NCBI RefSeq assembly: GCF_963678635.1
Contig: NC_087062.1
Span: 1,672,001 to 1,736,000 of the forward strand
DNA: 64,000 nt
Reading direction: 5' to 3'
Source: Symsagittifera roscoffensis
Taxonomy: Eukaryota > Xenacoelomorpha > Acoela > Convolutidae
The translations under genes and the position numbers were made by a program. Below, piece after piece: positions 11,119 to 20,991 of this stretch. The notes beneath the pieces are model-generated. The model saw nothing but the letters and a program-made list of their open reading frames with translations, searched no databases and was not told the DNA's origin. The first letter of the stretch is position 1. Each line of letters begins with the position of its first letter.

Positions 11119-11694
11119 TCATTTCGCACTCTTCGCCTTGGAGGTGCCGTCTCCTGAAGTACTGGATACGGCAAACTGTCTCAACAGTTCTTCTTCATCA
11201 TCGGAGCTAATCACGATCTCCTCCCAAGCCTTCAGCTGTTCATAGGATCGCATCCATTCCCTTTGCTCCTGCAACCTTTTTACCTGATTGGGTAGTGCCT
11301 TCACCCTTGATTCCCGGTTCAAACAAAAGGAGTTGTGCAGGCTCAGGCTCACGTTCTTCGCCGAGTCCTCCTCTAGTATCGATTCGCTCGCTTTGGTATT
11401 GTCTCTCTGATTTTCCTCAACAACTTGTGCGAGTGATGCGATACCCGAGCCAACCTTACGCACTTGGGCACTGAGAAGGCCTTGTCCACCAATATTCTCT
11501 GGTTGGATGCTTCCACCATCGCCATGTGCAGTGGGTAGTGGCTTCCGCACAAATTGGCCATCATTGACCCTATCAGGGATTTTGCGTTCAATGGCAGGCC
11601 ATAAGCTTCGCTCATGGGAAACCCCATTTCTGCCTCGAGACCAACCTTCCAGCTCCGGATATGTTTTTGAGTCACCTGCAACACTCCAGGCCAT
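11119..11694 (-). CDS. Element B terminal ORF, duplicate copy
   Basis: A 191-residue ORF of unknown function; it differs from the copy at 16,823-17,398 by one residue near the C-terminus. The C-terminal third is charged, with a coiled-coil-like QVKRLQEQREWMRSYEQLKAWEE and an acidic SSDDEEELL patch. It overlaps the 3' end of the ORF at 11,373-12,425 by more than 300 nt in the -1 frame. No domain was recognised. It is one of the last ORFs before the LTR-like DNA. Confidence 0.5.
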   Translation of the reverse strand: MAWSVAGDSKTYPELEGWSRGRNGVSHERSLWPAIERKIPDRVNDGQFVRKPLPTAHGDGGSIQPENIGGQGLLSAQVRKVGSGIASLAQVVEENQRDNTKASESILEEDSAKNVSLSLHNSFCLNRESRVKALPNQVKRLQEQREWMRSYEQLKAWEEIVISSDDEEELLRQFAVSSTSGDGTSKAKSAK

Positions 11695-12425
11695 GATTCC
11701 ACGCTCAACGCCGTCACTAAATGGTGTTCAGACTCTAGGCTCTCCAGAGAATGCAGACTACACATTCTCGAGAAGAATCCGAGAGCTGTCGCTATGTTCA
11801 CCGTAGTTCTCGCGTAACACTCCGCCACTATTTGTACTTCACTTTTCTCCCTTTCCGTGATGTCTTCAAACCAAGTAACCAGATCTTCTTTTTGAAAGGA
11901 CAGTATCCTGACACATGATCGTCCATCGCAGGTGTGCTCTCCACTCCCACACGTAGAATCCAGACAGCTACCCGGCTCCATCTTCTTTACTGACTCGAGA
12001 TTGTTCGTCTTTTCGCCTGACTCCTTCATCTGAGGTAAGATCAGTTTGTGCACCACACTCAACTTTGCCAAATCTTCATCTTCCGTTGGAGCTAACCTCA
12101 CCCGTTCGGTGGTCTCCTCGATCAGACTCGCGTGGGGATGTGGGCACCAGGAGGGTCTTAGTAACTTCCATACCACTCCCAAGTTCGTGATCAGCAAGCC
12201 ATTGCCATCACCCATGTTCAATTCAACCCTCTTGTTCGAGCGCGGTATGCTCACCACCTCCGGTGTTTTCTCAAGAATCAGGCCCAGGCTCGGCCTCTCT
12301 TTCTCCACCGCGTCTATTTCCACTATTTTTTCTGTCCAAAACTTCAGCAGCTCCGCTACCTCGTGGTTCCTGTGAGCGCCTCCAGTTTCTGAGTCTAAGA
12401 AGGGGTTGTAGGCTATTCCCATCAC
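11373..12425 (-). pseudogene. Element B large 3' ORF, N-terminally truncated duplicate
   Basis: The 350 C-terminal residues of the 726-residue ORF at 17,077-19,257 are reproduced here without a change that I could see. The copy is cut at the tandem-duplication junction (12,443), so its apparent ATG is internal to the original protein. It should be treated as a by-product of the duplication, not a separate gene. Confidence 0.85.
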
Positions 12426-13864
12426 TCCTGAAACGTATTGGTATCCGAGCTCAAAAGGCCTATACTCTTCTAGTTCAATGCAAAAAAAAACACGCTCTAA
12501 AACGCTATAATTGAAAAAATTTACGAAAAACTATGGTATTTGGACCCCTCCGGATTGATGAATCAACTGAATCAAACACGTTAAGTTCGATTTCTCTGTA
12601 CTCCGGAAGGTTTTCGGTAAACGGGTCTTAAAACCTGTAGATTCACTAATGGACGTTGTCCGATTAACTATTTTTACTATCCTAACTCACAAATTTCAAA
12701 AAAAAAATTTCTGATTTTATAGTGTTCCGTTTTCTCAAAAATCGCGAAAATTCGGTTTTTGCTAACAAAATAACTCCAACCACTTCCGAACTAAACTTAA
12801 CCGGTTCTACCTATTATAGTAGTGCAATTACGATGTAACAAACAAATTTAGCGCTTTTTTCTGTTTCAAAAAATATCGATTTGTCAAAAATTGCGATTTG
12901 TGGGGGTTCAAAATATCGCTATTTTGACCCTAAAAACCGGTCTATTTTCTTTGTTTTTTTTTCACTGAAAATTGATATAGGAGTATTAATATGGGCTATA
13001 GAAGTATTTTTTGAAGAATACTATACCTATCCAGGTTTGTTCAATATCTGAATTAAGGTGCTTAACTCGGATAATCGCAGTTCGGTGAAGGGTCACTACA
13101 GTGCAGCACTGTCGAGCCCCCCACAGATTACTATCTTAATTTTTGTACCAAAAGGGAAACAAAGCTTGTTAACGATACCCAACAGTCGATTGTTGTTGTT
13201 GTTGAGCCCCTTCTTGTTGCTTCTTGTACTGCTTGCCGGATCAGTCTTCTCCCAAGACCCCTCTGGATTGAGCGCAAATCAGCAGACCCTTCCGGATTGA
13301 GCGCAATTTAGCATTAACTTGCTTAAATACTCGAATAACCCTACAGTACATGGCTCACAAACGGGCCACAAAACTGATCGTAACAATCCTGACTGATATA
13401 AATGCTTGTAACAACAATATATCTATCAACAACAAACGGGAGGGTCGGATCACATCTTGTCTGGGGGGATGATTTCTACTGATTTTTTTACTTTTTTTTT
13501 TTTACTGTTTTTGGTTTTTTCGGTTATTTTTTATGTTTTTTGTTTTTCTTGGGTACTATTCTACTTTTTGTATGGTTTTATTTATATCTTCAAGTGTTTT
13601 TGGTCACAGACCTCTCAGGGAACGAGGGGATGGCCGATCCCCCCACCCTTCCTGGATCGTGAATTTTCGGTCTTAACTAGGTTAAAAAACTATTCACGGT
13701 AATCCGGAAGGCTTCCGCGTTCCGAATTACCCTTCCGCCCCGGCGGTTTTGGCCTATTATGGGCGTTAATGTGAGCATCCGCTCGGCGCGGAGTGTTCGT
13801 TAACGGTTCTGCCGGTCAAGATATTTAAAAAAAATAACACCCAGGAGCGCCATAAAAACATCAA

Positions 13865-15506
13865 TGTAACATTCGCCCGGAAGTACGTATCGACGGAAAA
13901 TAAAGCTAGGTCCTAAGACGACTGGCCAACGTCTAAACAGAGCTCTACATGCTTTTCACCGTCTCTACCAAGTCAGTTCTTTTGATGGTCTTTTCAACAT
14001 CGGGTCGACAAAAACGTTACTGTTCTCCGGCTTCGACCAGAACGCTCAAACTAATTTAATTACATGCAAAAATAGTGAGCTCATGGCTGGGTTTCAGTAT
14101 CCCCAGACCACGAGGTCACTCCTAAAATCAGGGCTACTACTATTTTATTGAATTATTATTGTTTTCATTCAGTAGATAAAAATCATCATCATCATCGAAG
14201 ATGGATCAACCCTTTCCCCCTACTCCTAGCTTCTCATCCTCGTAAAATGAATTCAGATGTTAATTAAATTCAATTCAAGACATATTCGGGAAGCTAAAAG
14301 TTTGTATAAAATGATATGAGTTCCAGTTCCGAGACCCCTCCGGATTCTTGAATCCGGGGAAATAAGAGCCTTATTTTCCTTCCGGAAGGCTGTCTTCTAC
14401 CCTTCATCGTTGCTTGCAACGGCCTTGCAACTATTGTAGCGGCACAATAGTTGCAACTCGGAGCGGTTTCTGCTACTTCTGCTTTTCTCCAATTCTGATT
14501 CTCAATTTTCTAGTTGTTGTCGTGTTCGCAACTATCGTTGTTGTGTTTTTATTCAGGTTTTTCTCCAAAATGGCTGTTTTTGACGTTTCTCAGAATTATT
14601 ACGTCATCATTTCGAATTTTTAAAATTTAGGAATTTCCGAATCCTTCAGCCTTCACGATTTGCCTAATCGTCTGAATAACGCTCTTAATCCTTCAAAACC
14701 GCCAATTCGGAAGGTTCGCTGCTAAAAACTCGAAACTGCATTTTCGTCCATTCTGGTCGAATGTCACAAGGACCCAAACAAGTGGTTTCTCCTGCACATC
14801 AGGCGCGAAGCTCATGACAGCCCTATAGACATCGTCTTCATTAACAATTAAAGTAGCGTTAACCGTTTTGCGGATAAACTCTTCTGTCCAGTGGTGTTTT
14901 CGGATGCTTACTCTCAAGTTTCTCCAGAGTAGTTGAATCTAACGGGGCAATCGTGGCATCAGTGGAAGCAAGTCTGACAGCGCCACGAACATCGCCTTCA
15001 TCAAACTTTTCGGAAATTTTACGGCCGGTGTTGTCGGCAGGATCCGACTTCCGTTTCATTGTTTTCTCGGAAATCCGGTTACCAGCGACGAGCAAGCGAT
15101 CGTTATCCGCGTTCTCGAACTCCTGGATTTGCTGATTGAGGATAGTAGCAAGTGACTTACGTTTCCTGGTTCCGCCCCGATCTGGTTGACGAAGGCAACT
15201 AGTTGCTGCTCTAAACAGTCTGAACCAGTTGAACTCGTGTTCGGGGCTATAGTATATAAGTAGTAGCCCTGTTTTTAGGAGTGACCTCGCGGTACTGTGA
15301 TCCAGCCATGAGCTCTCTATTTTGCATATAAATAAGTTAATCAGAGCGTTCTGATCGAAGCCGGAAACAGTAACGTTTTTTTTTCTTGTCGACCCGATGT
15401 TAGAAAGACCTCCAAAAGAACTGGCTTTGGCAGAGACGGTGAAAAGCATGTAGAGCTGTGTTTCGACGCTAGCCAGTCGTTTTAGAACCTAGCTTTGTAA
15501 CATTCG
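13865..15506. mobile_element. 1.6-kb TIR element, copy 2
   Basis: This is the duplicate of the element at 8,161-9,802, including its flanking TGTAACATTCG repeats, the internal hairpin (14,425-14,456) and ORF remnants at 14,693-14,917 and 14,859-15,449 (- strand). It arose by the 5.7-kb tandem duplication and not by a second transposition. Confidence 0.75.
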
Positions 15507-16414
15507 TCTACTGTAGTCACACATGAGGCTTAAGAAAAATAGGCCCTATAACCATTGGCTCAAGAGTCAGGGACACTATCTCTTGTGTTTTTCTACCTCA
15601 AATCAGTCGGAGCCAATTCGGTTCGCTTGTGACATGAGACTACGACCAGTTACAGCTTAAAGGCTACTACCAAAATATCCCCCCCACTCTAGAAATAATA
15701 ACGTCCCCATACTTAGGTCTCTAGATACCCAAAATACACGAACGCCGTTAAAAACCGGGTCGGAACAATCCGTTAAGTTACTTTTTATTAGACAGTGGAA
15801 CTTTGATCCATTTCAGATGGATCAACCTAAAACTCGCCTTACCTCAACATAACAATCATAAAACACACTCTAGAATTTTAAATTAAGTACTCACATCGTA
15901 GCACACTCAAGAAAGGGAAGTGGTTCAGTCGGTAATTAACTCGAGAATTAAATAATGTAACTAAATGAGTTTTAATGTTTCAATGACAAGGACAAGTTTT
16001 AACTCTAGGATGTAGTTTCTCGTGAACCATTGGGACACTCAAGCTGTCCACCTTTCCACCGAAGGTTCACTCTAGTTCAGTTCAAATAATAATCCAATCG
16101 AGTGATGACAATCCAGTTCTCGGGAATACGCCTGTCTCTGTTTCAGATGGGACAGCTCTACTCTCGTTCTATTCTGACAGAAATTGCGAATAGCAATTTC
16201 CCACTGTTTTATCTAGCAACTTTCCCGCGATTGTTGTTCGATCGTTCTGAATTCTCTTTTTCGGTTTTCAGTTATCGCGAGAAAATTGTGCATGACAGGC
16301 TCCATTCGAATTTTTGAAAAACTAAATTTCACCCCAAAATTAAGTGCTCTTGCTTTTCTCAAGGTCAAACTTCCAAATATGACCGACTGGAACATACTCC
16401 CCGGACTCAAGATC
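15507..16414 (-). repeat. LTR-like segment, copy 2
   Basis: This is the same segment as 9,803-10,710. It is downstream of the last element B ORF in the transcription direction, and it matches 35,379-36,221 on the other side of the element. Similarity to the 35-kb copy ends at GACTGG (about 16,394; 36,221), where the 35-kb copy runs into a transposon-end fragment. Confidence 0.65.
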
Positions 16415-16822
16415 GATGGCCTCATCGCGTGCTGTCGTCTGCCAGTGAGTCCCAAAAAACCGAGTGTTGCTCAAGGTACAGTGCCAGTGGTCATTTACAG
16501 AAGTTTGCAGCAGACTTAAGCTTATCTACACCCCAAAATTCACGGCCATGTAAAATTTCCACACTATCGCTAAACAGCAATCAAAATCTGCACACACCTG
16601 CACCCTTGAATTCTCGCTTTTCAAGCCATTTATTTAAAATTTCTTTTGTCCCATTCAATCAGGAAATTGTCATGCAGCATTTTGATTTATATAATAGATA
16701 TAGCATATTAATAACAATATCTGTTTCGTTAAAATTTCTTTTTCGTGAACCCAGGTTTCACCCGGATCCACACTCAAGCCCCCTTTCCCTCTCAAGACTC
16801 AAGATCCATTCGAGCCATCCGC

Positions 16823-17398
16823 TCATTTCGCACTCTTCGCCTTGGAGTTGCCGTCTCCTGAAGTACTGGATACGGCAAACTGTCTCAACAGTTCTTCTTC
16901 ATCATCGGAGCTAATCACGATCTCCTCCCAAGCCTTCAGCTGTTCATAGGATCGCATCCATTCCCTTTGCTCCTGCAACCTTTTTACCTGATTGGGTAGT
17001 GCCTTCACCCTTGATTCCCGGTTCAAACAAAAGGAGTTGTGCAGGCTCAGGCTCACGTTCTTCGCCGAGTCCTCCTCTAGTATCGATTCGCTCGCTTTGG
17101 TATTGTCTCTCTGATTTTCCTCAACAACTTGTGCGAGTGATGCGATACCCGAGCCAACCTTACGCACTTGGGCACTGAGAAGGCCTTGTCCACCAATATT
17201 CTCTGGTTGGATGCTTCCACCATCGCCATGTGCAGTGGGTAGTGGCTTCCGCACAAATTGGCCATCATTGACCCTATCAGGGATTTTGCGTTCAATGGCA
17301 GGCCATAAGCTTCGCTCATGGGAAACCCCATTTCTGCCTCGAGACCAACCTTCCAGCTCCGGATATGTTTTTGAGTCACCTGCAACACTCCAGGCCAT
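16823..17398 (-). CDS. Element B terminal ORF, 191 aa, unknown function
   Basis: The last ORF of element B before non-coding DNA. The N-terminal half lacks recognised motifs; the C-terminal half is charged, with a predicted coiled coil and an acidic SSDDEEEL cluster. It overlaps the 726-residue ORF upstream by 322 nt in the -1 frame. It may be an independent overlapping frame or the C-terminal extension of that ORF reached by frameshifting. The three CTCAAG hexamers just beyond its stop (about 16,772-16,805) are part of a general enrichment in this element. Confidence 0.5.
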   Translation of the reverse strand: MAWSVAGDSKTYPELEGWSRGRNGVSHERSLWPAIERKIPDRVNDGQFVRKPLPTAHGDGGSIQPENIGGQGLLSAQVRKVGSGIASLAQVVEENQRDNTKASESILEEDSAKNVSLSLHNSFCLNRESRVKALPNQVKRLQEQREWMRSYEQLKAWEEIVISSDDEEELLRQFAVSSTSGDGNSKAKSAK

Positions 17399-19257
17399 GA
17401 TTCCACGCTCAACGCCGTCACTAAATGGTGTTCAGACTCTAGGCTCTCCAGAGAATGCAGACTACACATTCTCGAGAAGAATCCGAGAGCTGTCGCTATG
17501 TTCACCGTAGTTCTCGCGTAACACTCCGCCACTATTTGTACTTCACTTTTCTCCCTTTCCGTGATGTCTTCAAACCAAGTAACCAGATCTTCTTTTTGAA
17601 AGGACAGTATCCTGACACATGATCGTCCATCGCAGGTGTGCTCTCCACTCCCACACGTAGAATCCAGACAGCTACCCGGCTCCATCTTCTTTACTGACTC
17701 GAGATTGTTCGTCTTTTCGCCTGACTCCTTCATCTGAGGTAAGATCAGTTTGTGCACCACACTCAACTTTGCCAAATCTTCATCTTCCGTTGGAGCTAAC
17801 CTCACCCGTTCGGTGGTCTCCTCGATCAGACTCGCGTGGGGATGTGGGCACCAGGAGGGTCTTAGTAACTTCCATACCACTCCCAAGTTCGTGATCAGCA
17901 AGCCATTGCCATCACCCATGTTCAATTCAACCCTCTTGTTCGAGCGCGGTATGCTCACCACCTCCGGTGTTTTCTCAAGAATCAGGCCCAGGCTCGGCCT
18001 CTCTTTCTCCACCGCGTCTATTTCCACTATTTTTTCTGTCCAAAACTTCAGCAGCTCCGCTACCTCGTGGTTCCTGTGAGCGCCTCCAGTTTCTGAGTCT
18101 AAGAAGGGGTTGTAGGCTATTCCCATCACTCCTGAAACGTATTGGTATTCCCCCTTCTCGCTGAGTCTCGAGTACTGCTCTGACGAGGCCAGGTTACGGT
18201 GAACATCATGTTCTTCTTCGAACTTCTTGTTAAAAAACCTCCGCACCTCGTCTAGCTTTCTGTGGTTCTCTAGGGATAGTCTGGAACCATCTTTCTTTTC
18301 TATTCCAGTACTCTGATACACGTTTAAGATGATCGTTGAGACTCTTTTTTCCACGGTTTTACTCCCGCTTGCTCTTTGGTGGCACGCCAAGATGGTGCTG
18401 TCAGACATCATTGACATTATCCATCTCATGAAACATGTGGCATCCTTCCTCCTAGCCAGGCTCAAGCCTAAATTATCCCTGGCCACGTGTTGCATCAGTG
18501 CTTGATACACATCTAGCTTCTTGCTTCCCAACTTCAGCCTGTCATATGAGGTCAATGTCTCCAACTCTATTCCCACCAGACTCCAGGTGAACATCAATTG
18601 TCCTGCGGTTCTAACGAAGGGATTCGCCATCAATGGCGGTGCTGATGAGGATGTCCTCATTGCCTCTTCGAAATGATCCTTCAACAAGTTCTGCCAGGAC
18701 CTCTTCAGCTGATTCGCCAATTCTATCTTGTTAACCTCAGCCTTTTGCTGGGTGGCCCAATTGCGTCGTTTGCGAGCCACTCCACTGTCCAACTTCTTCA
18801 AGCAGTCTTCCATTTCCTTCAATGTCTCGAGGACCACCCACCATGTCCGGGAGGTGTTCCTCGTTTTGTTCATCTCCAGTGGATCACTCGTCATTTGCTT
18901 CCCCGTGGCCTGGTGTGCCTTCGAGACCCATTCCTTGCCGACATCCACTTCCCATGTCTGCCCGTTCCTTGAACCTCTCTTCACGTTTACCGATGTCGAA
19001 CTGGTGGGAGCCTCTATTTCCCTCTCTACTTCGAGTGGTCTTCTGAGCTCCGTGTTGCTCTTGTATGCCGCCGTCTTGCATCGAGCCAAAACCATGGGCG
19101 CCGTCTCTCTCAAGTTTCCTTCCGAGACAGCATCCACTGAAGGACTACCCAATCCCTCCACTTCTCTCTTCCTCTTGCGAGTTTTCACATCTCTGCTTGA
19201 GGGTGTTGTGGTTATCATCACTGATTCGACCTCTCTGTCTACCTCCAACCCTTCCAA
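17077..19257 (-). CDS. Element B large 3' ORF, 726 aa, unknown function
   Basis: A long ORF with a disordered, basic N-terminus (RDVKTRKRKREVE, residues 24-36), a middle region rich in helices and Trp/Leu, and a Cys-rich motif of spacing C-x4-C-x6-C-x4-C in the stretch CLDSTCGSGEHTCDGRSC, which could bind metal. No known family was recognised. It overlaps the preceding ORF by 19 nt and the following one by 322 nt, both in the -1 direction, and keeps the element's strand and base composition. Intact length argues that it was recently under selection. It occupies the place where env-like genes sit in other Ty3/gypsy elements, but I see no signal peptide or clear membrane anchor. Confidence 0.6.
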   Translation of the reverse strand: MEGLEVDREVESVMITTTPSSRDVKTRKRKREVEGLGSPSVDAVSEGNLRETAPMVLARCKTAAYKSNTELRRPLEVEREIEAPTSSTSVNVKRGSRNGQTWEVDVGKEWVSKAHQATGKQMTSDPLEMNKTRNTSRTWWVVLETLKEMEDCLKKLDSGVARKRRNWATQQKAEVNKIELANQLKRSWQNLLKDHFEEAMRTSSSAPPLMANPFVRTAGQLMFTWSLVGIELETLTSYDRLKLGSKKLDVYQALMQHVARDNLGLSLARRKDATCFMRWIMSMMSDSTILACHQRASGSKTVEKRVSTIILNVYQSTGIEKKDGSRLSLENHRKLDEVRRFFNKKFEEEHDVHRNLASSEQYSRLSEKGEYQYVSGVMGIAYNPFLDSETGGAHRNHEVAELLKFWTEKIVEIDAVEKERPSLGLILEKTPEVVSIPRSNKRVELNMGDGNGLLITNLGVVWKLLRPSWCPHPHASLIEETTERVRLAPTEDEDLAKLSVVHKLILPQMKESGEKTNNLESVKKMEPGSCLDSTCGSGEHTCDGRSCVRILSFQKEDLVTWFEDITEREKSEVQIVAECYARTTVNIATALGFFSRMCSLHSLESLESEHHLVTALSVESWPGVLQVTQKHIRSWKVGLEAEMGFPMSEAYGLPLNAKSLIGSMMANLCGSHYPLHMAMVEASNQRILVDKAFSVPKCVRLARVSHHSHKLLRKIRETIPKRANRY

Positions 19258-20510
19258 CTCTTGCCTCCCCCTGCTCGAGCCTTAAGGATATTAGTACTTT
19301 TAATCATATTACTAGTCCCAACCTTATCCCCTTTTGTATCATCAACTATTTTATCTACAGTTTTTTGTTTCAGAGTAGAGCTGTCTTCACATTTTTCTTC
19401 TCTAGTCTTCGATCGTGAATTCCTCAGCTCTATCAGCTTGTTCAGCAGCTCTTTTCTCGCCTTCTCATCCAGGCCCGTTCCTATCAGAAGCGGTTCTCCA
19501 AACTTCACAACTGTGTCCCACAGTTCCTCCTTGAATTTGTCCAGCGTCGTCTCGCTGCCCACTTCTTGATTGAATTCCTTCAAGAACTCCTGCCAAGCAT
19601 CGTCCTTCAGAGACCCCAGGAACATGTCCCTATTTCCTTCGAAAGTATTCTTTTCCCTTTCCTCCGAGCTCAAGAGCATCATCCCCATATTGGAGGTCTC
19701 GCTTGCCAATGGCAACTCCAGATTCTTCCGGGGGGACGGGGTCAGCGGTGGAGTGGCAGTATCTGCCCAATTCTCCTCGCTCAAGTCTTTCAACAGCTCT
19801 TGAGTGGTGAGCTCCTCCCCTGATGGTCTCGGTTCAGGCGTATTCCCCACTTCCATGTCCTCACCGGCTTCGCTGAGAGTTTCATCCATACTCTCTTCTT
19901 CTGACTCATTTCTTCTTCTCTCGAGAATTCTTTTGAACCGGTCCTCCACGGGTCCACTCCTCTTGTCTCCAGGTGTATCCACTGACAGTGGTGATGGTGT
20001 CGCCGGATCCAATCTCTTGTATTCCGTCAGGGCCACGTACAGTTGACCTGCAGCATCCAGTTCTTTTCCCTCCTGTCTCATTTCCACCTGTTCTAAGCCA
20101 TAGGGTGCCCTATACTTTCTTGTTGCAAATTTCATGTCGTCCACCAACGCGACATGCCCCTCCATCATGATCATCCTGCCATCATCCCATATTGGTAGCA
20201 TATTCTCAAGTCCCTCCTGCTCAAGAGCTCTCAAGACCTTTCGCACCTCATATCCAGGGGGCTGCGAGCCTCTCATCTTTTTTGCTTGCGTCGTCCACGA
20301 ATTTATTTTCGCCTCTCTAGTGTGGAAGTAAACCGCCGCCGTATAGCCGACGAACAGGGGGTTCCAGCCATCAGTGAAGTACTTCTGCATTTCTTCCGTA
20401 GTCATCTTCGCCATTATGGATGGAACTACCAAGGGGCTGTTCATTCCCAAGGTCATCCTCCTAACTATAGGGAACTCAGGCATGGTGGCCGGCAGGATTT
20501 CTTTCTCCAT
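19239..20510 (-). CDS. Element B ORF, 423 aa, unknown function
   Basis: The N-terminal 150 residues look globular, with a well-mixed sequence including EMQKYFTDGWNPLFVGY. The middle is a disordered acidic region with DRFKRILERRRNESEEES. A second folded-looking segment (about residues 290-350) and a basic Lys/Arg/Gly tail follow. No recognised domain. It begins 20 nt after the stop of the ORF at 20,530-20,973, in the +1 frame relative to it, and its end overlaps the start of the 726-residue ORF by 19 nt. The tight packing suggests translation from a common RNA by reinitiation or frameshifting. Confidence 0.55.
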   Translation of the reverse strand: MEKEILPATMPEFPIVRRMTLGMNSPLVVPSIMAKMTTEEMQKYFTDGWNPLFVGYTAAVYFHTREAKINSWTTQAKKMRGSQPPGYEVRKVLRALEQEGLENMLPIWDDGRMIMMEGHVALVDDMKFATRKYRAPYGLEQVEMRQEGKELDAAGQLYVALTEYKRLDPATPSPLSVDTPGDKRSGPVEDRFKRILERRRNESEEESMDETLSEAGEDMEVGNTPEPRPSGEELTTQELLKDLSEENWADTATPPLTPSPRKNLELPLASETSNMGMMLLSSEEREKNTFEGNRDMFLGSLKDDAWQEFLKEFNQEVGSETTLDKFKEELWDTVVKFGEPLLIGTGLDEKARKELLNKLIELRNSRSKTREEKCEDSSTLKQKTVDKIVDDTKGDKVGTSNMIKSTNILKARAGGGKSWKGWR

Positions 20511-20529
20511 TATGGCCTCCAGCTCCCTC

Positions 20530-20973
20530 TTAACCAGTGCAAAAGCTTTCCTCCCGAGCGGGAATCCTCAAGATCTCTCTTCCGTCTGCTGTCAGTGGGT
20601 TCAATTTCCAGAACTTGGGATACGTCTCGATGGGGCCCTCGCGTTTGCCTCCCATTCTACATTGCATCTGTCCCCTGAAGTTGCACACTATCAACTCGGC
20701 ATCTTTCACTTTTCCAAAGAGTACCGTACTGCTCATTTGTGCCCTGAGCAGCTCCTGCTGACACCAATTGAGCGTCGTCCCATCCAGTACGCTGACAAGA
20801 CACAAGTGCGTTACAGAGTAACGATACGTTGTTACCAGGGGATCTGGGAATGCGTACGTTAGTGCTGGACCGTAAATGCAGGTTACCGCCTCCTCTAGAC
20901 CCCGGATTATCCCCATCGGGTCCGACCTCATTGCCAGGCACAGGTCCGTCAACAGAGGCATCCCTCCATTCAT
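20530..20973 (-). CDS. Element B ORF, in-frame continuation of the SGNH protein after a TAG
   Basis: A 147-residue ORF in exactly the same frame as the 937-residue SGNH ORF upstream. It is separated only by one TAG (20,992-20,994) and six sense codons. It has a globular composition (CIYGPALTYAFPDPLV, ELIVCNFRGQMQCRMGG). It is either the natural C-terminal end of that protein cut off by a nonsense mutation or a readthrough extension. No domain was recognised. Confidence 0.55.
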   Translation of the reverse strand: MNGGMPLLTDLCLAMRSDPMGIIRGLEEAVTCIYGPALTYAFPDPLVTTYRYSVTHLCLVSVLDGTTLNWCQQELLRAQMSSTVLFGKVKDAELIVCNFRGQMQCRMGGKREGPIETYPKFWKLNPLTADGREILRIPAREESFCTG

Positions 20974-20991
20974 CTTCTTCCATTCTTCTCT

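Larger units (their letters stand above)
6741..12443. repeat. Tandem duplication, copy 1 (about 5.7 kb)
   Basis: This segment is repeated head-to-tail at 12,444-18,147. The two copies differ at only about ten positions seen by eye, plus a 1-nt length difference in a T run near 7,307 (offset 5,703 before, 5,704 after). The junction is blunt or uses a single shared T: the end of copy 1 (ATTGGTAT) runs directly into the start of copy 2 (CCGAGCTC), while copy 2 continues into unique element B coding DNA (TTCCCCCTT). The unit contains LTR-like DNA, a 1.6-kb inverted-repeat element and the 3' end of the element B coding region. Confidence 0.95.
12444..18147. repeat. Tandem duplication, copy 2 (about 5.7 kb)
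   Basis: This is the second unit of the tandem duplication. It is the ancestral-context copy on its right side: the ORF at 17,077-19,257 runs uninterrupted through its right boundary, whereas the equivalent ORF in copy 1 is cut at 12,443. It therefore holds the true continuation of element B. On its left it abuts copy 1 directly. Confidence 0.95.

Noticed and set aside
17077-19257. Envelope glycoprotein identity for the 726-residue ORF
   Set aside because: The position fits, but there is no signal peptide, no furin-like site in context and no clear C-terminal anchor; left as unknown.
18728-19285. + strand ORFs opposite the element B coding array (also at 4,239-4,826, 21,302-21,808, 25,564-26,130 and 31,406-32,023)
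   Set aside because: They are antisense shadows of the - strand ORFs, which carry the recognisable domains.
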